Origin: Siphlonurus alternatus
Lineage: Eukaryota; Arthropoda; Insecta; Ephemeroptera; Siphlonuridae
Direction: 5' to 3'
Length of the DNA: 64,000 nucleotides
NCBI GenBank assembly: GCA_949825025.1
Contig: OX463785.1
Location: 21,763,971-21,827,970, forward strand
The position numbers and the translations under genes are program-made. The notes under the pieces were generated by a model, which saw only the letters and a program-made list of their open reading frames with translations, did no database searches and was not told where the DNA came from. Below, piece by piece: positions 1-11,031 of this stretch. Position 1 is the stretch's first letter; the number at the start of each line of letters is the position of its first letter.

Positions 1-2096
1 TCTAGCATAAAAATTACTCCGAGGAGCAAGGATAAAAAATTAACATGGTGAAGATACGTCAGTGTTGCCAACTACCGGTGCTACACCCAATGCCCTTAAC
101 TTATTTTTCTGTCATTAAACATTAATTAATTATTGCTGAATGAGTTTTAGTCCAGAAAAGGATTTATAGGATTTTTTTTTTCAACTAATTACATGCGTAA
201 CTTTTGCAAATTAAAATATTATAATATATTACCTCGATTTAATACAAATTATAATTGGTTTCGGGAATTATGATGTATTGAGTATTATCAATTCCCCTGT
301 GAGTAACTGAGGAATTGAATTTTTGTAAATTCTTTTAAATACAACTATGTATGTTGTATAGAAAATGAAAAATAACAGAACATATGAAACATAATTATGC
401 ATGTCAGAAGTTTTTAATGTAATTTGCAAACTGTCGTTTTATTTCCAGTTCAAGAACGTACTTATTTTATTTATACAATTTCATATGTAGGTCGAGTTTA
501 AAAAATGAGGCAAAATAAAAATAAATATTCGTGTAAAACCAAGATGAAAAATTTTTAGACAAAATATTGATATATTTTTAACGTTGGAATTAAAGCCAAT
601 TAATATATTTTTTACAAGGATACACCCCTAAGAGCTTACAGCCCGCGGCGGGGAAATGGGTAAATAGGGATAAGGTAGGGAACGGATGATGACCACGGCC
701 TGTTACGCGTCCCAGCATTCGCTGAGGTGAGACTGAGGGAACCGTGGAAAACCTGTCAGGACGGACACCTCTACGTTTTCTCAATGAACCAAAGCGATGT
801 CCAAAGCCTGGGGAACCACACATAAGTGCATCACTGTACTGGGTGGAAAGCGAGACGAATTTACCCCAGGAAGGGAGTAGCGTAATTTTTACTTGAAACG
901 GTCACCCATCCAAGTACTAACCACGCTTGACGTTTAATGATTTAAATTAAACAACTTGTATGTATTCTAAAATTAATGAAAATGATTATTACATCAGTCC
1001 CAGGAATTGCCAATTTTTTCAACATGGTGCTAAATAACTAATATTATTCAGAAAGCCTCTTGGCGTTTTTCAATTAACGTCAAACTGCCACGATGATATT
1101 CTACTGACATGTGCTACAATATACTGTCAATAATTTCATTCACAAAACTAAAATAACACCCATTCCTAAATCCATTAACTAACCGACGTTTCAGCGATGG
1201 TGTTAAATTTTCTATAATTAGCAGAAATATTTAATTCGGTTTGCAGCAGCAAAGCGTCAAGTGCCATAGATTGGGAAGTAGAAAAATTACTTAACATTAA
1301 AATCTGATACTTCTCTTTAGATATTCAAGTTCGCATACTTATAAGTTTATTTTTTTTATAATAAATTATCATTATCATCTCATTTTCATATAGTGTATGA
1401 TAACAGAATCACAGAGGAGCCCTATTATTGCTTAATATTCATTGCATATCTACATAGCATTATTAGTTTTATTTATTATATCAATATTTAAAAATAATAC
1501 TAAAAAAATAAAACACTTCTCAAGTCTGTAAATAAATTTTGATACCTGATAATAATTTTTTATTAATATTGTTAAAAATTACATTAATTATTTTAAAAAT
1601 GTAAAAAAATATTTATATTTAAATATTACATATTATTTTATTAAATATAATAAAATATGGCACTTTTGAGTAAAATTTTGAAAATTATCAATGTTAGGAG
1701 ATGTAGTGCAAAAAACAATACATGGAATAATTAATACGTTCTACAGAAACTCCTGTTTATAAAATCAATTATATCGATACCAAGAAACAAATAACAATGA
1801 ATTAAATACGGTTTAGGTTATGAGCTTTTAAAAGAAAGAGCTGAAACAGAAAATATGTATAAATTTGCATCACAAAGCCCTCAATTTAATATAAATAACA
1901 AAAACACTACAAGTAAGAATAATTCATTACTTAAGCTAAATTAATTCAAGTTCATATATAATAAAAACACCTTGACATGCAAAAATGTTATGTCTTGAAT
2001 TATCTCCTTACATCAGCATTATACCTCACGGACATATTATTATTTACGTTGTTATCTAGGTCTGTCAGATAAATTGCCAGGGTGCAGATTTGCCCG
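1..2096. other. AT-rich intergenic DNA with no gene seen
   Basis: No coding exon is supported here. The stretch is AT-rich with many homopolymer runs. The only structured item is the SINE at about 596-932. Confidence 0.6.
596..932 (-). repeat. SINE with 5S rRNA-like head, minus strand
   Basis: Read on the minus strand, the element opens with a block matching the 3' half of 5S rRNA (GTGGTTAGTACTTGGATGGG, about 899-929). A central domain follows with a GGTTTTCCACGG / CCCTCAG / AGCGAATGCTGGGA core, and it ends in GGGGTGTATCCTTGTAAAAA. The central and 3' parts recur at 12780-13115. The 5S-like head is what one expects of the SINE3 class, whose Pol III promoter derives from 5S rRNA. The start of the head is missing. 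Confidence 0.6.
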
Positions 2097-2097
2097 C

Positions 2098-2135
2098 TAT
2101 ATAAGCCAGGACTCAGGGTTGGAAAAGTACAGTCA
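2098..2135 (+). promoter_or_regulatory. Core promoter of the PY-rich gene
   Basis: TATATAA lies at 2098-2104. A TCAG initiator-like site lies at about 2133-2136, giving a 5' UTR of only about 22 nt before the ATG at 2157. Confidence 0.55.
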
Positions 2136-2156
2136 GGTTATCTGTCTACTGTAGAC

Positions 2157-5100
2157 ATGATCGCCTCTAAAGTTGTGATCCTTCTCGGAGGATTGCTGGC
2201 TCTTCAGGTAAGTTCAATGACCACAAACATGTTAGGACATGACGAAGAACTTTAAGGGCAAGAGAATACCGATCAGCTGTTTTTTTAGTTTCGTTTAATT
2301 AATATGTAAACTTTAGCAGACAGACAGAAAAAATTTCATAACAGTTATTCGAGCAGATTTTTTTAAATTAATTTTTTAGTTCGGCTTTCCATGGGAAATC
2401 CCTATGCTTAAATTAAAAAAAAATAATAGTAATTAAAAAAAAATCGTCTTGAATAATTATTATTAAATTTTTTCTGTGGCTTTTAGATCTGTCTCAAAAA
2501 AATTTCAGAATTTTTGTGTCTGCTAAGGTTTACATGTTAATCAAAAGGAACTAAAAAAACGGCTGATCGGTGTTCTCTTGCCCTTAACCCTGCCTTTAGC
2601 CTTGATTTTTATCCCCTGAGTTAAAGCAAGTGCTAAAAATGGTAAAAATGTGGGTTAAATTGGAGTTAATCAATGTTAAACAGATACGTTAACCTTTGAT
2701 TTAGCCAATATTTTTAGCACCTGGTTTATTCCCTAGTTCGACTGTGTTAATCTGGTTTACATTTAACTTGTTTTTCGGCATGCTTATAACGTTTTTAGTC
2801 ATTGGTGTGTTTTCTGTACCGAAGAATTTCACTGGCCACAGGTCAAGTAAAATAAATAAACTTTTGACTATATTTTTACAAAAAAAAAAAAAAAACAAAA
2901 AAAAATCATTTTCAAAAAACATGTCAACAAAATACATTAAATATTCATTTGTAGTAATGGTCCACTTTGAATATGTTCATTGTCAGTAAATGCAATATTA
3001 TATTTTTAAAATGCACAGTATAATTTTTTAAATGACTGCATAGGGAGATTATTAAAGAAATTTTGAAAAGTGTAATTTGGTCCATCTTCATTGCTAGGGG
3101 AATATAAATCCAGTTTAGATAGGATGGTAGGAACATCCCAAAATCAGCTGACTTGAAGCCTAAATTACAATGCTTATGTTAACCTATTTAAAAGCTAATC
3201 AACTTTCAGAGCGTCAGCGCCACTCTGCTTGGCTGTATCCACAACAAGTTCATTCCTTCAGCATTTCCTTCCCTTCGTAACTTTCACTGCGACATTTGCA
3301 ACCAGAGGGTGGTGAGTGGAACACAGAGGGAGGCATTCACGAAGCACTTTAAGGTAGATTCGAGATAATACGAATCAGCTGGCCCAATGCTAAAAAAATC
3401 CCATTCATAAAAATTATGAAAAAAAATTAAAATGTTCTCCTCTACATCTCCTATCAGTAGGTAAAATATCAGGTATACAAAAACGAGCTAGTTTTCGAGT
3501 TATTAATTTTTAAAGTTGACTAATTTAACATGGAAGTTCCATTTCTCCATGTTAAATTAATCAACTTTGAAAATTAATAACTCGAAAACTAGCTCGTTTT
3601 TGTATACCTGATATTTTACCTACTGATAGGGGATGTAGAGGAGAACATTTTAATTTTTTTTCATAATTTTTATGAATGGGATTTTTTTAGCATTGGGCCA
3701 GCTGATCCATATTATCTCTACCTTAACCCCAACTTAAGCCTCAATTTTTATCCCTGGTGCCAAACATGGTGCTAAACCAGGGGCTAACCATGTTAAGCAC
3801 CATGTTTAGTACCAGGGATAAAAATTGAAGCTAAAATTGGGGTGGTTAAAGTGCTTCGTGAATGCCCCCCAGAATTTACGATATTCTTAAAAATATAATT
3901 AATGTTTCTTTCCTCAAAATTTTTTATTGCAGAAATGGATAGAAGGTGTAAAGTTATGCTACTCAGCATTTTTTTTCTTTTAATTTTTTTACAATCCAGG
4001 AACCTTTTTTAAAAATTCCTGCAAGTACACAGTGACGCCTCTCTTAATAAAAGAATAGGACCTAAAAGGGGCGTGAGTTCAACCTGACCTCGGCAACAAT
4101 TTTTAGCAAGACTTCATTGGCTCTTAAAAATCTAAAATAATCAGTTTGGTATGATATTACACCCTCTATTCATTTTTGTAATGACTTTTTTTTTTTAGAT
4201 CAGTGCTCAATTTAAGTTATATCCTTAGAAACAAATGTTTTTATTCCTTCAGTATTAAAAAAGCTATTAATTTAGAAACCCTTTAACCCCAAATTTATAG
4301 GAATCATCTGATCTTTACCCAAGAACATTATAATTACTAGTCACTAATAGCGCTCATTTTGACCGTAGAAATAGCATTTTTAGTTATCCCCTTTTGGTTT
4401 AAATGGGACGGTTGGAACACCGTTAAAACTGGCCGGTGTCTGACAGAGCTCACAATTAAGATGTTCCTAAATTTTCCATCTCCCTCACTATTTATTTTTC
4501 TTTTTAAATTTCTCATTTATCACGATCTGACTCCGAGTAACACTGTTTCTCTCTAAATTCTTGGAGACATCTGATTTGCTTTTTTGCTCTAAGATTTTCC
4601 TCAAATAAATTAATATTTATTAAAAGTTAAAATATTATTATTAAAATATTAAAATTTTGTATTTGAGGTAATTAATCTTTGCATAAAATTAAATATAAAC
4701 ATTTTTACTGTAATCAACAATTTAGAGTATAACATTTTGTTCTTATTAATATTTATGTATTAAATATATCATTTTAAAACAATTTAATTTTCTTTTAGAC
4801 ATAAAAAAAAATTAAATTGGAATTCTTATTATTATTACATTGTACATTATATATTATCATACCACACTTAATTCAAGGTTAATTTTCAATTGTAATTATG
4901 TCAATGTCAAGTGGAATAACAATATTGAGAGTTAAAAGAAACAAACATATTCGTTTATGCAGCATTACTTTGTATCACACAGTTATAACAAAGTGAAAGC
5001 ATTGCGGAAGCAAAATTTAAGTTAGCATGCATGATTTAATTTGCAAACATTATTAGACTTGTCAGCAAAAAATTGTAAAATTCTACCTACATGGAAAAAA

Positions 5101-8100
5101 TGTATTTAAAATAAACTAGTAAAATTGTAGATTATAAAAATATGTATTCAAAAAAAAAAAAAACTTTTTCAGAATAAAATCTTGTATCAAAATTATATCA
5201 TTCAAGCAATTTGGTATTGTAAAGGACTGGTGATAAAAAGTAAAACAGTAATTAGTGCAGTTCATACACTGTTCCAATTTTTTTACTGCGTCTGTACTAT
5301 TAAAATTTAAAAATTCTTTTGAATGAAAATTTTTGTACTTTGTCAATACCCCTCATCAGCTACTGCACCCTTACTGTGTATTTAAATGGACAAACTTCAT
5401 AAAAATTATTGCATATTTTGACGGGAGACCTCGAGTATTGTCAAATTTTTTAGATATTTGTAACCTTCCAACACTCATGCTGTAAAATGCTGTGACGTCA
5501 TAGTCATGCAAATATTTGAAGCATAGGGAAAGATATATCATGACTATGGCGTCACAATGCATTTCATTTCATTCAATTTTAAGGTAAAAAAAAAAAAAAT
5601 ACAAAACATAACTTGAGGAGAATCGAAATATGTATTAAAAATTATTATTTTCTCCTTGATTTAGCCATTAGAGATGCACAAAGAAATCTTTGCATGGTTT
5701 CTAACTGCACTTAATATTGCCATCAGGTCGATGCTGATAGCATCCCATATGACAACAAGCTGTTCCACGCAGTGCCACATTCCCGAGACTACTCCTGCGC
5801 TTGTAAGGTAAGATTACCATGATAAATTACCTGATATTCGACCTTATTGCTTTGTAATGAAGACCTGAGTGATATTTTTTAAATATAAACATCGATGCAT
5901 TATTTTATTATTTTTCTGACAACATGGCGTTTTTTCAAAAGAGAATTATTTTAATACAAAAAAAATTGTTCAATTAATTATTGAAAGTTGGAAGACGATG
6001 TAATAAAATTATACACCCAACAGCATTGATTCATAATTTATGCTGGTTGGCAACTTGGCATTCATTTGTTTCGTTATGAATATAATCAATAATGTATTAC
6101 AATGTTCTCACGCTGAATTAATTAATTTTTGTTCGTTAGCGTTCTTATAACGGGTCAACAACAGAATCCTTGACATTCTCGACTCCATGATTTACACGCT
6201 TCTTTCGCACTTTAAGGGAAATTAGTTATTATAAATTACTTTTTATTTAATTTAAATAATTACATATTATTTTAAAAGTGACACAAAATATTGCTAATTA
6301 TTTATAAAATAATAATAAATAATAAATTTTAAAAAAAAAAAATTGTTTAAAAATAATACACTAACAACTATTTTGATATTTAAATATCAAAAACATATTT
6401 TTGATCATTATGAGTATACATTCATTAAATTATACTTTATTTTATAATACTTATGAAATATTTTATACAAAAATAAACTTATTTTACCTTTATATTCATA
6501 GAAATTAACATTATAAAAATACTAATATAAAAATTCTATACTTTCAGACTCATGGTGTATCAGTTGACATACCTGTCCAGATCCCTGAACAACGTTACGA
6601 GTTCGGTTATGAGACTCAATATCCTGTTGTCCATCCCGAAACTCCAAAACTGGCTTACAAATACGAGGTAGACGTTCCCATTCGTCGCGAGGAACCTCGT
6701 TACGCTTACGGAGTTAACGTTGAAGTACCGTACGTGAAAGACCATCATTGTGGTAACAATTACGACGAGTATGCTGATGAAACTACATACTATCGTCCTA
6801 AGAAGTATGCAGTTAACTATGGAGCAGATATATATCCTTATCCTGCTAAAGCAAGGTATGAAAATTATAAAATAAATACAGTAGAACCCTATGTTACATC
6901 AGAAACACATATATATCCTAAAATATTTAAAGAACCATATGCAACAGAATCAAATAATAATAATATACATTCATCTATTTATAATAAAAATAATTATTAC
7001 AGGCGACATGAGACTCAACCTGAAGTAATACATATGTCAATGGCGGCTACTTATCCACAACAAACATATCAACCTCAATATAAACCTCTTATAGATTCAT
7101 ATCAACAACCTACTCCTGCTCCTTACTATCCTACACCACAAACTTATCAACAACCTGAAAATTATAAACCTCAAGAATCTTACGTAGGACCTGAAACTTA
7201 TTCCCCGCCTAAATATGAACCATATAAACAGGAACAATCTTATAATCCATCAAAATATGATTCATATAAACCTGATACTTATTCAGCATTACCTTGTGTA
7301 AATGATGATAATTATAATTGTCCTGAAAATAATTATCAACCAACTCCTAAACCTTATCAACCTTCAGTTTATAATCCTCCTAAATATGAGCCATATAAAC
7401 CTGAGCAAACCTATACTCCAGCTCCATATGTACCTCAAGATAATTATCAACCTGTAGATAATTATCAACCAACCCCAAAACCTTATCAACCTGAAGTTTA
7501 TACACCCCCAAAATACGAACCTTATAGACCTGAACCAGCTTATACTGAAGCCCCATATGCACCTGTAGATAATTATAAACCTACCCCTAAGCCATACCAG
7601 CCGGAGCCTTATCAAGAACCTTACAATCCACCTGTAGAAACTTATAAACCTAAGCAATATAAACCTGAACCGTACCCTACTGAGGACACTTATAATCCTC
7701 CTGTAGATAATTATAATCCTGAGCCCAAAACTTACCAACCTGAACCTTATCCTGCAGATAATTACAAGCCAAAGCAAAAACCTTACCAACCCGACCCATC
7801 TCCTCAAGATAACTATAAACCTCCTGTAGATAATTATAAGCCCCCTGTAGATAATTACAAACCCAAGCAAAAACCTTACCAACCAGAACCTTATCCTCAA
7901 GATAATTACAAGCCAAAGCAAAAACCTTACCAACCCGACCCATACACCCCTGAAGATAACTATAAACCGCCTGTAGATAACTATAAGCCCCCTGTAGATA
8001 ATTACAAACCAAAGCAAAAAACTTACCAACCCGACCCATATACTCCTCAAGATAATTATAAGCCCCCTGTAGATAACTATAGGCCTCCTGTTGATAATTA

Positions 8101-8914
8101 CAAGCCAAAGCAAAAACCTTACCAACCCGACCCATATACCCCTGAAGATAACTATAAACCCCCTGTAGATAATTATAAACCAAAGCAGAAATCTTATCAA
8201 CCCGACCCATATACCCCTGTAGATAACTATAAACCTCCCGTAGATAACTATAAGCCCCATGTAGATAATTACAAGCCAAAGCAAAAACCTTACCAACCTG
8301 AACCTTATCCTCAAGATAATTACAAACCCAAGCAAAAGCCTTATCAACCCGACCCATATACCCCTGTAGATAATTATAAACCTCCCGTAGATAACTATAG
8401 GCCTCCTGTAGATAATTATAAGCAAAAACCTTACCAACCCGAACCTTATCCTCAAGAAAGTTATAAACCTAAGCAAAAACCTTACCAACCCGACCCATAT
8501 ACCCCTGAAGATAATTATAAACCCCCTGTAGATAATTACAAGCCAAAGCAGAAACCTTACCAACCCGACCCATATACCCCTGAAGATAATTATAAACCCC
8601 CTGTAGATAATTACAAACCAAAACAAAAATCCTACCCTCCTGAAGAATCATACAGACCTCGACCCAAGACCAGAACCACCCCTCAACAAAACTACCCTGA
8701 ACAAACTTATGAAACCACTGTGGCACCCTACAAACCAAACTACCCTCCTAGGCAAACCTACCCCAAAGATCCCTATGCGCCTGTAAATGTATACGCCCCA
8801 CAGAATCCATATCCACCCCAAATACCCCAATACCAACCCCAAAGTCAACAATACCCACCCCCTCAAGAATATTCACAAACAATTGACCGTCCACCAATTA
8901 ACAACAATTATTAA
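2157..8914 (+). CDS. Secreted Tyr/Pro-rich repetitive protein, long isoform
   Basis: Exons 2157-2207, 5727-5807 and 6548-8914, all joined in phase 0 with GT-AG borders, give 832 aa. Residues 1-20 form a signal peptide (hydrophobic VVILLGGLLAL, cut after VDA). Residues about 21-140 are non-repetitive and hold the Cys motifs SCAC and HHCG. From about residue 300 to 735 the chain is a tandem array of a roughly 25-residue unit (DNYKPPVDNYKPKQKPYQP type), and it ends in Pro/Gln-rich sequence and a TAA. A 147-nt segment (6856-7002) has intron-like borders but no in-frame stop, so it may be spliced out or retained. Low-complexity Tyr/Pro proteins of this kind are extracellular structural components (cuticle, silk, coat); the exact family is not recognised. 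It lies upstream of the core/tail gene array on the same strand. Confidence 0.72.
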
Positions 8915-9768
8915 TTTAATTTAATTAACAATTATTATTTATTAATTAACGTTAACTAATATTATAAATTATAATGTAATTACTAACAAAACTAACACTT
9001 AAGTTTAGGGTAATAGGAAAGTCCACATGTAATTTAAAGCTATAATTATTTTAATTATTTATTTTAAGCTTTAATCACTTTTAATTGTAAATAGTCAAAA
9101 CATTTGTAAGGATATTCTATTTAACTATTAACAATATATTTTAAGATATCTATGTTTTAAAAATTGATTTAGTTAATTTCACTCTAAATTTCAATATTTT
9201 GTATAATTACTAACAAAACGTACACTCGCTGCAGTATAAAATTTCTTTTAACTATACACATGATACAGTTACAGTGATAATATATATTTATATTGCAACA
9301 AGTGTACCTATTTTATACTACTAACATTATAAATGAGACTTGGAGGTCCAATCCAATATAATCAGAACTCATAAGATTATTCATGAGATCTGCTTTCATA
9401 CAAGTTTGTATGAAAAATGACTTTTATTGCAAATTTCATCTTGTTTTGAAGCATATCTTGTTTATTACTATTAAATAATGTAAGAAATTGAAGATAATGA
9501 CAATTTGTTGTGTCCAAGCAATTTTTTTAATTTCCCACATGAAAAAATAGATTAAATTTTTATCTGTGTTATAACGTCCAGACGGTCCAGGTCTCAAATT
9601 CCTACTAACATTACTAACAAAATTCACTATGCATTAAAGGTTATTATCCTATTTAAAACAATGTAAATATACCCTTTAAAACAAAGTGAGCATGTATTTA
9701 CCTATCTGCTGTATTCCCACAGTCTTTCCGGCTATTACTACGGCTCTGACGTCGCTAATTGTGACTGA
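2157..9768 (+). CDS. Short isoform of the PY-rich gene using a distal terminal exon
   Basis: An alternative donor, AAG|GTATGA, follows position 6855. A distal acceptor (cccacag, ending 9722) opens an exon at 9723-9768. The two join in phase 2 and read SLSGYYYGSDVANCD then TGA. Exons 2157-2207, 5727-5807, 6548-6855 and 9723-9768 would give 161 aa without the PY repeats. The exon is GC-balanced like exons 1-3, lies in otherwise AT-rich DNA, and is followed by AATAAA at 9824. The added Cys makes four in the mature short form (SCAC, HHC, NC). This is inferred from splice signals and composition only. Confidence 0.5.
2256..2583. repeat. TTAA-flanked foldback MITE in intron 1
   Basis: Inverted ends GGGCAAGAGAATACCGATCA and GGCTGATCGGTGTTCTCTTG face each other and are flanked by TTAA on both sides (2252-2255, 2584-2587). 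The TTAA target is typical of piggyBac-type elements. It sits inside a degenerate member of the ACGAAGCACTTTAACCCC family. Confidence 0.7.
3327..3871. repeat. MITE with ATTCACGAAGCACTTTAA ends, carrying a nested insert
   Basis: The left end GGCATTCACGAAGCACTTTA is mirrored by the right end TTAAAGTGCTTCGTGAATGC. The right half repeats the ACCATGTTTAGTACCAGGG-type interior. It is a member of the same family as 23487-23653 and is split by a TTAA element at 3353-3722. Confidence 0.7.
3353..3722. repeat. Nested near-perfect hairpin element with TTAA duplication
   Basis: Two arms of about 170-180 nt are near-perfect reverse complements, beginning GGTAGA..GATAATAC and meeting at about 3538-3548. 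TTAA flanks both sides. Related copies occur at 25434-25789 and 59292-59671, with a partial one at 28240-28445. Confidence 0.8.
3905..4200. repeat. Degenerate copy of the GCAGAAATGGATAGAGGGTG foldback family
   Basis: The left arm contains TTATTGCAGAAATGGATAGA and the right arm its degraded complement (ACACCCTCTATTCATTTTTG). The termini are poorly conserved. Confidence 0.5.
5415..5645. repeat. Hairpin MITE with a GTGACGTCATAGTCATG stem (intron 1)
   Basis: An inverted pair, GTGACGTCATAGTCATG and CATGACTATGGCGTCAC, surrounds a short loop. The outer arms resemble GACCTCGAGT. Relatives occur at 44290-44400, 49920-50040, 54150-54240, 57175-57310 and 63832-64000. Confidence 0.55.
7330..8645 (+). 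repeat. Coding tandem repeat of about 75 bp (PY-rich)
   Basis: Degenerate units of about 75 nt, built from CCTGTAGATAATTATAAACC-type and CAACCCGACCCATATACCCC-type blocks, encode the roughly 25-residue protein repeat. Silent changes between units and shortened units show array turnover by unequal exchange or slippage. Confidence 0.85.
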
Positions 9769-9829
9769 AAATCCCAAACTATCCGAGAAATCCCTTGGAT
9801 AACCGAAGAGTGTATTTTACACCAATAAA

Positions 9830-10890
9830 TGATTTGAATTAACTCACAATTTTATCCTTTCCATCCTTTTTTTTCCCTCTCCAATTTTATTTTTTTACAG
9901 CAGGCAGGTTAGAAAATCGACCATGTATTTAATTGTTATAATAAATGTATTTAAAGATGAAAAATATATTTTTATTGTTCAAATTCCATCCTTGTTAAAA
10001 CACAATCTAGTATGGACCAAAAGATAAACAAATAATTTCAATGAAGAAAAATGGTTTACTTCTTTCATTAACAGTATATCCCATATAATATTAAATAAAG
10101 GGACATATTTTTAATAATATAATCGTTAAATAAAAATATTAATTACATTACAAATTTTTTAAATTATAATAGAATAAAATTACAATAACGTAAAACCTAA
10201 AACCAAATAACAAAATATTTAAAAATTTATTTTTAATTTTTTAATATAAAAGTAGGAAAATGTAATTTTTATTTTCTTTACAATAAATCAAATAATTAAT
10301 TAAATTTTAATAAAAAAATAAAAGATAATATAATTTAACCAATAAATAATATTTAGAAATTTACAAAAAATATAATGCAAGAATATTTATAAATTAATTT
10401 GGAATCTTTTGGAATTTATTTTAAAAAATTAATAAAATAAATAGTATTATATATTTTTAAGTGTGCATAAATTAATTTATTGTGGTTACGAGATCATTTA
10501 CAAGATCAACTGACAAGATATTACAGCAGCTTCTTTCTCATTTGGATAACGCGAGTTAATATATCATTCTGTAAATGCAAGCCCCTAATCAACACATTAT
10601 ATAATATTATGGCAAAAAGTGAGAATAATATAATAATTTAATTAAATATTAAATCATTGACTAGGAAAACTAAAGTTACTAGCGACACCAAAGTAGCATA
10701 TATTTGGTCTTATATTGATGAATCAAATCTTGATTAAAATCAATTTTCAAGGTTACATATTCATACCTCAGAGAGCACCAATGAATTATGAAAACTCCTA
10801 ATGTAAAAGTTTTCACGTCTTTTCACTAATTACAAAGAAAACCATCGTGTAAAATGGGTTGAAAAAATTTTAAGCATGAAGATTGTTCTA
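9830..10890. other. Very AT-rich intergenic DNA, nothing recognised
   Basis: Long A/T runs without credible exons. A TATATAATA at about 10893 may serve the next gene. Confidence 0.5.
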
Positions 10891-11031
10891 CCGTATATAA
10901 TAAATTAAATACTCAATATTATTGTTAGTACATTGTTGCTGGTAGGAAGCAAATATCACAACAACAATACGTGATATCTGCCACAACAATGCGACACAAA
11001 TTGTCTGGATTACAACAGTTGAAGCAGCACC

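Noticed and set aside
7364..8626. 420-residue minus-strand open frame opposite the PY repeats
   Set aside because: It is the antisense shadow of the tandem repeat, whose unit lacks stops on that strand. No start context or splice support, and the plus-strand frame has the signal peptide.
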